Source: Tribonema minus
Taxonomy: Eukaryota > Sar > Xanthophyceae > Tribonematales > Tribonemataceae
DNA: 64,000 bases
Reading direction: 5' to 3'
Assembly: GCA_017506865.1 (NCBI GenBank)
Contig: JAFCMP010000526.1
Location: 62,001 to 126,000, forward strand
The translations under genes and the position numbers were made by a program. Below, piece after piece: positions 61,001 through 64,000 of this stretch. Position 1 is the stretch's first letter. Each line of letters opens with the position of its first letter. The notes beneath the pieces were generated by a model that saw nothing but the letters and a program-made list of their open reading frames with translations, did not search any database and had not been told where the DNA came from.

Positions 61001-63715
61001 AGGCAAATTACCTTAAGACCGTAACAGATGTTGAGAAGGCGGTTTTGGGCGAGCAAATCACCTTGTCAAGGCAACACCGAATGGCTATTCATGAGAAATG
61101 ATGTCAAGAACCACTGAGACAAATTACCGTAAAATGCAAAAGCCACACGCTGCTGCAATTGTGCTTGTCAACAAATGGCCCAGCACCGCTTGCTGAGCGC
61201 TGGTGCGATGCTCACCTCCATTAGCCACTGTCTGGCCGTTGGTGGCAGTGAATACAACCTGCAGCTGTGTCGCATGGGCCAGAACAACACCACCAGCACT
61301 GCCAGTTGCGACAGCAGCTGCATTCGTCTTGTACCGCAGTCCCAGTGACCCATAGATGCCAGTTCGAACTGTAGCTGCAAGCAGTGTATATGCGCTGGTG
61401 CCTGTGCATCAGCAAAAAACCAAAAAAGGCAGCAGGCATTGAGAGAGGGTGAGTTTTGGAGTCAATCAAAATTACTTCTATATTTCTCAATAGCCATGCA
61501 CAGTATCCAGCAGTCACCCATGTTGGCAATGCCGTGCTGGCGATTCGGAAGAGGTAGGGGCTACATCATGATCATGACATGACTTCAGCCATCAACAAAT
61601 TTTGATGTGACATACCAGGTTGTTGGACCTGCATTGAGCGGAGGGCTCCTGCTCTATTGCCACAACTAAAGTTCATGAAGCAATGTTGATTTCCGCAAAT
61701 AAGTGCACGTGCAAAATAGCTCAAATGCCGTATAAAGCGGAACCACAAGAACACTCCGCAGTGAGCTTGGTAGCCCCTCAAAGCCAATTGAATTAGCTGC
61801 CATAGACACAATTTGTCAAATTCATGACCCAGGTAACCGCATCGGATCCTCACAACCTTCAGTGAGAGAGACACCAAGCAACAATGCCTGTGTCAACTTG
61901 AGAAAACCCTCAAGGGCAATCCTGCATAGACAGAATGGTGGGCTGCTCATGATCCACAGCTGCTGCAGCTGCACTCAGCGCATGACGACGAACGCATTCA
62001 GAAACACAAAGCTTGGGGTAGAAAAGTTCAAAAGGGGTTCATCAGCAGACTCACCGCTCTGATTGATGGTCTTGACGCGGAACAGGTATGATGTGCCCTC
62101 TGCCAAGCCTGTTGCGGTGACTGTAGTTCCAGTGATGGTGTCTGAGATGGCTGCGTAGCTGGTGTCGCTGTCTGCAGCTGCCTTCACCTCCACCACATAG
62201 CTGGTCACCACATGGCCAGGTGACACAGGTGCTGTCCAGCTAAGGCCAACCGTTGTCGGGGACATGGCAGTTGCTGACAGACCGGTTGGCGCACCCGGCA
62301 CTGCTGGAAAGATGAACACGTTGTCACTACTAGCGCTACCTGCGCCTTCCCCGGCCGCATTGGTGGCAAAGACCTGAAATGTGTAGTTCTGTGCTACTGT
62401 GAGCCCCGTCACTTCCAGTGTCAATGTATTGCCGTCAACACTGGTAGCATTGTTCACTGTGGAGGTGCCAGCTTGCTGGTATGCTATGCGGAACTGTGAG
62501 ATGGCTGCATTGTTGCTGGCAGGTGCTGTCCAGGTTACGGCGGCATTGCCTGTGGCAATGCTGGGTATGACAGATACAATGCTGCAGTGCAACAGGCGGC
62601 AGCAAAGAGTAGCCATGATGATGGTCAGCATCACACTTAATTCATGTGCTTCTGGTGAGTCACGCAGGTGCCAAAAGTGCTAATAGGTACCTAGCAGCAG
62701 CCTTGCACTCATGTTTGCGCTTCACCAGCTGCCTGGCATGGTACGCTGGTAATACAAACAGGTTTGTACAAGCAATATCTACTCAAGCCGATCTCTCAAG
62801 TATTGCTAGCATGCAGTCATATCTTGCCCGTGTTCCATCATGGTATCATTAGCCAGCAACTCCGTACACATTGCTCACCTGACAATGGATGGTGCAGCAG
62901 GCACTGCATATGATGTCAATGCCACTGCAGAGAAGGCTGTCACCGCATTGCCCTTGTCAAGGACCGCAGTTGAGGCAATGGTCACCCCTCCCGCAGTCAG
63001 CGCTGAGCAGTAGAGGTAGGGCCCATCTGCTGTCAATGATCCAGCACTGTCGAAAACAACAGTCTTGCTCAAAGCACCCGTGTTGACGTCCGATGTTGCA
63101 GTGTCCAGCAGCACACAGGCGGTGCCGGTCAAAGACACCACAGCTGTCATATCTGCAACATCACAACAACAGCAGCAGGGTATCATCCAATATTCAGACC
63201 TCGGGTACTGACAGTGTGCATCTTTGTGATACTGTGCATGTATATCAAACACAAATTTCAGGCAAATTGATGGCGGCTTACTCACATGTAGGCGATCAGG
63301 CTGCATTTCACAATGTTGACAGCAATTCAAAAGGTGCTTGTGTGCTATCAAATCACCTCTTCATGGCAAAAGCATCTGCTACTAGTATTACCGCAAGGAC
63401 CGATGCCCTCAGGCTGATGCCAAGCAACACTTGAAGCGATGACCTGCAGGCAAAAGACACACGCTGGTGCAATTGTGCTTGTCAATGAATAGCCCAGCAC
63501 CACTTGCTGAGTGCTGTTGCATTCCTTACCTCCATTAGCCACCGTCTGGCTGTTGGTAGCAGCGAACAAAACCTGCAGCTGTGTAGCATGCGCCAGCACA
63601 ACGCCACCAGCACTGCCAGTTGCGACAGCAGCTGCATTTGCCTTGTACCGCAGCCCCAGTGACCCATAGATGCCTATTCGGACTGCAGCTGCAAGCAGTG
63701 TATATGCGCTAGTGC
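17510..63715 (-). CDS. Giant modular FN3/Calx-beta/LamG/laminin-B protein, 5' end outside window
   Basis: Fifty-five exons join with matching phases and no internal stop: 18,584 coding nt, about 6190 residues. Exons in transcript order: 63715-63530, 63152-62879, 62581-62055, 61401-61216, 60801-60528, 60193-59667, 58736-58551, 58173-57900, 57602-57076, 56427-56242, 55813-55540, 55242-54716, 54092-53907, 53493-53220, 52890-52364, 51740-51555, 51141-50868, 50538-50012, 49388-49203, 48789-48516, 48186-47660, 47036-46851, 46437-46164, 45834-45308, 44684-44499, 44085-43812, 43482-42956, 42522-42337, 41625-41352, 40873-40564, 39816-39697, 39345-39232, 38066-37050, 36434-36184, 35688-35625, 35139-34852, 34627-34265, 33944-33813, 33029-32937, 32168-31539, 31149-30994, 30304-30089, 29691-29342, 28747-28114, 27587-27033, 26357-26173, 25669-24811, 24040-23758, 23248-23038, 22490-22334, 21909-21778, 21464-21393, 20898-20620, 19649-19500, 19129-17510. 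All domains are extracellular types and there is no membrane helix near the C-terminus, so a secreted or N-terminally anchored matrix or adhesion protein is likely. Splice sites are predicted by eye; one gene rather than several is inferred from phase continuity and domains that cross exon borders. Confidence 0.82.
19023..20698 (-). CDS. Calx-beta domain split over three exons
   Basis: Joining the end of exon 20898-20620, all of exon 19649-19500 and the start of exon 19129-17510 gives one complete Calx-beta domain. It begins EYFATEADGAATLTVLRTQ, continues GGTATAGVDYTGGSGQLRF and IGEVSKTFSIGIVNDRV, and closes with FFETVIITLSVE and SSATLYIYDFG. Both internal junctions are phase 0. Calx-beta domains bind calcium in exchangers and in many extracellular adhesion proteins; here the context is extracellular. 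The GTATAGxDYT signature and the acidic IVND site are intact. Confidence 0.85.
20045..20077. repeat. Interstitial telomere-like TTAGGG repeat
   Basis: About five perfect TTAGGG units on the plus strand, in the intron between the first and second exons of the Calx-beta domain. Confidence 0.9.
20132..20619 (-). pseudogene. Three decayed copies of a Calx-beta exon end inside an intron
   Basis: The 3' end of exon 20898-20620 (FATEADGAATLTVLRTQ plus its donor CAG/GTTTGTGTG) recurs about three times in the following intron, near 20132-20210, 20311-20395 and 20430-20510. The minus strand reads ATEADGAATMTVQRTQ, AIEADGATELTVLRTQ and EADGVAMLAVLQTQ there. The donor context CAG/GTTTGTG is kept in at least two copies. 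Between copies, a CTCTGCAGTACACAGCCAGG spacer also repeats. No complete exon is present, so these are exon fragments rather than working domains. Confidence 0.75.
20699..21909 (-). CDS. SEA-like stretch over three exons
   Basis: Exons 21909-21778, 21464-21393 and the first two-thirds of 20898-20620 read in one frame through phase-0 junctions. The reading runs TSLIASFTADLATALGLDAS, RFE joined to VTGVSSGSLVFSFVIWP, then STVEVLSTLQAQIDDPSSAL. The order 'ALGLxxSR.xVTGVxxGSLVFSF' followed by a short helix is typical of SEA-like ferredoxin folds seen in protist surface proteins. I see no GSxxV autocleavage motif at the expected turn, so cleavage is not indicated. The assignment is a motif impression only. 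Confidence 0.5.
21600..21731 (-). pseudogene. Decayed duplicate of the SEA-like exon
   Basis: The minus strand reads MGNFAADLAAARCVGVSRFE followed by GTGCTG, clearly parallel to IASFTADLATALGLDASRFE/GTAAAG of exon 21909-21778. It lies in the intron just downstream and lacks a matching 5' half. It could be an alternative exon, but the weak donor and incomplete length favour a relic. Confidence 0.6.
22334..34480 (-). CDS. Array of thirteen LCYRF-type domains (unnamed family)
   Basis: Exons from within 34627-34265 down to 22490-22334 encode thirteen units of very roughly 80-160 residues. Each has a start such as KTLTLSGEGLxxGD or KSWTFSGGHLVSGD, a WV/WI strand, an early Cys after about ten residues, and a closing LCYRFGAEPYxLY or a variant (LCYRF, LCYK, VCYSH, CVKF, LCYAF, CYAP, LCYGF, VCARF). 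The paired Cys suggests one disulphide per unit. Many introns fall at fixed places, right after the LCYR codons or after the GD/GDE motif, so the exons are offset half-domains. I know no named family for it; it resembles an immunoglobulin-like or TIG-like beta sandwich. The region follows the LPxDG domains and precedes the SEA-like stretch. Confidence 0.72.
22626..22657. repeat. Interstitial telomere-like CCCTAA repeat
   Basis: About five perfect CCCTAA units on the plus strand, the opposite orientation to the 20-kb tract, in the intron between exons 23248-23038 and 22490-22334. A shorter degenerate tract lies at 22256-22305 in the next intron. Confidence 0.9.
26478..26560 (-). pseudogene. 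Decayed duplicate of exon 26357-26173 start
   Basis: The minus strand carries a segment (GCGTGGTGCATCACTTCAAC, ending GCAGCGTGGCCACC) parallel to the start of exon 26357-26173 (GCGTGGTGGATAACTTCAAC ... GCAGCGTGGCCTCC). The copy runs into an in-frame stop after the expanded TTCAACTTCAAC tract, so it cannot replace the real exon. Confidence 0.6.
26829..27008. repeat. Degenerate CCCTAA-rich tract
   Basis: Perfect CCCTAA units at 26830-26848 are followed by a long decayed series (ACCCCTAACCCTCAACC, CTAACGCTCACCCTAACCC) up to about 27008, in the intron downstream (transcript sense) of exon 27587-27033. Confidence 0.8.
29863..29888. repeat. Telomere-like CCCTAA repeat
   Basis: Four CCCTAA-type units, one of them imperfect (TCCTAA), in the intron between exons 30304-30089 and 29691-29342. 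Confidence 0.85.
32735..32945 (-). repeat. Threefold repeat of an exon 3' end and donor
   Basis: The phrase ACGCACCTGAGTCGT, which is the 3' end of exon 33029-32937 plus its GTGCGT donor, occurs at about 32736-32750, 32828-32842 and 32931-32945. A CCTAA-rich linker and a CTCGCACCAGC phrase repeat with it. Only the last copy continues into the real exon. Confidence 0.7.
33134..33515. repeat. Two TTAGGG tracts in one intron
   Basis: Tracts at 33134-33149 and 33495-33515, both TTAGGG on the plus strand, in the intron between exons 33944-33813 and 33029-32937. The same intron holds exon-fragment copies. Confidence 0.85.
33170..33245 (-). pseudogene. Decayed duplicate of exon 33029-32937 start
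   Basis: The plus-strand text TTTTCAGCGGTCCTGTACAACTGCG near 33198-33222 parallels CTTCAGCGGCCCTGTGAACTGCG at the acceptor of exon 33029-32937. Only the acceptor and the first codons are recognisable. A similar ending of a GCTCCACGA phrase recurs near 33683-33690. Confidence 0.45.
34265..39816 (-). CDS. Five LPxDGxIxIxLP-type domains (unnamed family)
   Basis: Exons 39816-39697, 39345-39232, 38066-37050, 36434-36184, 35688-35625, 35139-34852 and part of 34627-34265 encode about five related units of roughly 110-180 residues. Each has an amphipathic strand pair, then a DWPADGALVLALP, DLPSDGVIAIALP, PLPTDARIFLGFP, PLPANGTIVIEFP or VMPAAAHVEVVPP motif. It later has VTVAR...VPAGARIVVTI and closes with a VxNQR or VTNPS segment followed by SGAFP...TT. 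Exon 35688-35625 is only 64 nt and supplies the GTEMGMGTLISIYLP part of one unit; leaving it out breaks the frame. Known families with this layout occur in protist and bacterial surface proteins, but I cannot name one. Confidence 0.7.
35150..35330. repeat. GTAGGTATG-rich imperfect minisatellite
   Basis: Irregular repeats of GGTAGGTATGTATGTGTGCG and GGATGGTA...GGGTCGGCAAGCAGG, in the intron just before exon 35139-34852 in transcript sense. Read on the minus strand it is a C/T/A-rich tract leading into the acceptor, so it may serve as an extended polypyrimidine tract. Confidence 0.7.
38105..38440. repeat. 88-bp minisatellite, nearly four copies
   Basis: Units begin with GGTTGCGGGGCGTGGAGCAA at about 38105, 38193, 38281 and 38369. 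The middle two are identical; the first and last are diverged. It sits in the intron directly upstream (in transcript sense) of exon 38066-37050, about 40 bp from the acceptor. Confidence 0.9.
40265..40288. repeat. Telomere-like CCCTAA repeat
   Basis: Three to four CCCTAA units in the intron downstream of the last FN3 exon (transcript sense). Confidence 0.85.
40404..40581 (-). repeat. 26-nt duplicate of an FN3 exon end and its donor
   Basis: Plus-strand 40404-40429 and 40556-40581 are identical (TACGCTACCTGATCCGCCAA and six further bases). The second is the real 3' end of exon 40873-40564 with its GTAGCG donor; the first is an isolated copy 152 bp further into the intron. Confidence 0.7.
40564..42522 (-). 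CDS. Giant gene, cassette 10 with single terminal FN3
   Basis: Exons C 42522-42337, B 41625-41352 and a shortened A exon 40873-40564. The A exon carries only one FN3 domain (AAVTWTAPLSNNADIAYYRIEY, then YTFWVYATNLAGEGA) and ends in phase 0 after SLADQ instead of phase 1. It leads into the LPxDG domains. The sequence is clearly diverged from the homogenised copies to the right, so this is the old edge of the array. Confidence 0.85.
40923..40982. repeat. Degenerate TTAGGG tract near an FN3 acceptor
   Basis: Ten or so TTAGGG variants (TTAGGATTTAGGG, TTGGGGTTAGGGG) starting 50 bp upstream, in transcript sense, of exon 40873-40564. Read as CCCTAA on the sense strand, it lies where a branch point and polypyrimidine tract would be expected. 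Confidence 0.85.
42956..44684 (-). CDS. Giant gene, cassette 9 (C, B, FN3-FN3)
   Basis: Exons C 44684-44499 (62 codons), B 44085-43812 and A 43482-42956 (two FN3 domains). The C exon, B exon and the 5' part of A match the homogenised array; the last 140 nt of A (YLVEVKA, SYAAVSDT, TGLTEVTSY) are diverged. The left edge of near-identity is therefore at about 43100. Confidence 0.9.
45308..47036 (-). CDS. Giant gene, cassette 8 (C, B, FN3-FN3)
   Basis: Exons C 47036-46851, B 46437-46164 and A 45834-45308. Exon lengths are 186, 274 and 527 nt with phases 1-1, 1-2 and 2-1, so the cassette adds exactly 329 codons. FN3 one has AAVTWTAPASNNAAISQFRV and YTFQVFATNAAGEGAG; FN3 two has APTGLSATAMSPTTVGLSW and SYLFRVKTINQSG. 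C plus B encode an unnamed module with two Cys (ACVLL, LYCSAL). Confidence 0.92.
47660..49388 (-). CDS. Giant gene, cassette 7 (C, B, FN3-FN3)
   Basis: Exons C 49388-49203, B 48789-48516 and A 48186-47660. The three exons look identical in protein to cassette 8. The introns show a few private changes, such as GATATAG near 49014-49021 and TCCTCCACTG near 49113. Confidence 0.92.
50012..51740 (-). CDS. Giant gene, cassette 6 (C, B, FN3-FN3)
   Basis: Exons C 51740-51555, B 51141-50868 and A 50538-50012, offset 2352 bp from cassette 7 and the same in protein. The intron just left of A, near 49630, reads CTAAAAATCGTG where the sister copies read CTAAAGTTCGTG. Confidence 0.92.
52364..54092 (-). CDS. 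Giant gene, cassette 5 (C, B, FN3-FN3)
   Basis: Exons C 54092-53907, B 53493-53220 and A 52890-52364, again at 2352-bp spacing with the same protein. A few intron changes (GTAGAGAAGG and GCGAGCGAAT near 53722-53750) distinguish it and link it to cassette 4. Confidence 0.92.
54716..56427 (-). CDS. Giant gene, cassette 4 (C, B, FN3-FN3)
   Basis: Exons C 56427-56242, B 55813-55540 and A 55242-54716. The 3' two-thirds of A belong to the homogenised array. From about 55070 rightwards the sequence diverges (SVVPSTATGNAAVIW, LDVTGLAV), which marks the right edge of near-identity. Confidence 0.9.
57076..58736 (-). CDS. Giant gene, cassette 3 (C, B, FN3-FN3)
   Basis: Exons C 58736-58551, B 58173-57900 and A 57602-57076. 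FN3 one carries variant residues (QFRIAYQQAG, LEVTGLTV, GSASSDNV) shared only with cassette 1. All three exons lie exactly 4979 bp from their cassette 1 counterparts, showing a two-cassette higher-order duplication. Confidence 0.9.
59667..61401 (-). CDS. Giant gene, cassette 2 (C, B, FN3-FN3)
   Basis: Exons C 61401-61216, B 60801-60528 and A 60193-59667. Variants are TSTENNATSVNG and SYTAISDT in the FN3 domains and MTTVVSL in B. The intron between this A exon and the next C exon (58737-59666) is unusually long at 930 bp and mostly unlike the other A-to-C introns. Confidence 0.9.
62055..63715 (-). CDS. Giant gene, cassette 1, first in window
   Basis: Exons C 63715-63530, B 63152-62879 and A 62581-62055. 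The C exon starts in phase 1, so at least one more upstream exon, probably another FN3 pair, lies beyond 64000. Sequence to the right edge (63716-64000) matches the intron at 58737-59020 almost perfectly and holds no exon. Confidence 0.88.
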
Positions 63716-64000
63716 CTGTGCATCAACAGCAGCAACAAAGGCAGCAGGCAGTCTTGAGCATGAGTTTTCAACTGGAGCAAAGTGTAATTCATCAAGGGAC
63801 AGCCATCAATGCATTGCAAAAGTCACTCACGTTGGCAAGACGTGCTAGCGCGGGAGTCAGAGTCTACATCATGATGATGACATAGAGTCATGTGTGGCTA
63901 CTAGTATGCTAGGAGGCAAGTTCTGCTGCCATTGAAATCTTGCACGGGGCACCATTATGCCTCAGGCTGCAAGTGGGTTGTGGTCCCATTTGCCCTTACA

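Larger units (their letters stand above)
56600..64000. repeat. Higher-order duplication of a two-cassette block (about 4.98 kb)
   Basis: The segment about 56600-59020 recurs at about 61575-64000, with an offset of 4973-4979 bp. It carries cassette 3 / cassette 1 and the same long intron start. The last bases of the window, CCTCAGGCTGCAAGTGGGTT and onward, match 58981-59020, so the duplicate continues past the right edge. Confidence 0.85.

Noticed and set aside
1-64000. tRNA, rRNA or transposase genes
   Set aside because: No cloverleaf-like A/B box pairs, rRNA motifs or transposase/reverse-transcriptase signatures were seen in reading the window; weak or degenerate ones could be missed by eye.

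Overview
This window is nuclear DNA of a GC-rich eukaryote. Three things show it: many spliceable GT-AG introns with consistent phase, alanine/glutamine low-complexity coding, and intronic TTAGGG-type telomere-like repeats. The 26-residue ankyrin repeats of the LQWARANGCPW style are common in stramenopile algae and oomycetes, so a heterokont-type alga is my best guess. That is inference from repeat style only.

Left part (1-8 kb), plus strand. A 1364-codon Ala/Gln/Pro-rich protein of unknown function (795-4889) is followed by an intronless gene for the replication-licensing factor CDT1 (6033-7595). CDT1 is recognised by its central geminin/MCM-binding region and its C-terminal winged-helix region.

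Middle-left (7.7-15.8 kb), minus strand. Three tandem ankyrin-repeat genes lie here. The middle one is a hybrid: its 3' part equals the right gene and its 5' part equals the left gene. The switch falls between 12394 and 12466, the signature of recent unequal crossing-over. The left gene carries an in-frame TAG, and the left and middle genes share a 1-nt frameshift near the start. Only the right gene (14319-15773) is intact.

Right part (17.5-64 kb), minus strand. One giant gene fills 46 kb and runs off the right edge. I could join 55 exons, from 63715 down to the stop at 17510, with every exon length and intron phase agreeing. They encode about 6190 C-terminal residues of a modular, apparently extracellular protein. 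In transcript order it has: ten cassettes of an unnamed two-exon module (C and B) followed by fibronectin type III (FN3) domains, 19 FN3 domains in all; about five domains with an LPxDGxIxIxLP motif; thirteen domains with an LCYRFxxEPxxxY motif; a SEA-like stretch; a Calx-beta domain split over three exons; and a laminin-B (domain IV) module that seems to be interrupted by a LamG/pentraxin-like domain. About five FN3 cassettes (43.1-55.07 kb) are almost identical copies of one 2352-bp unit. Farther right, a two-cassette block of about 4.98 kb is itself duplicated.

The introns of the giant gene hold telomere-like repeats, minisatellites and several decayed partial copies of neighbouring exons, so the locus appears to evolve by local duplication of exon-sized pieces. 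The most novel material is this gene: its homogenised cassette array, its unnamed domain families and the exon debris in its introns.
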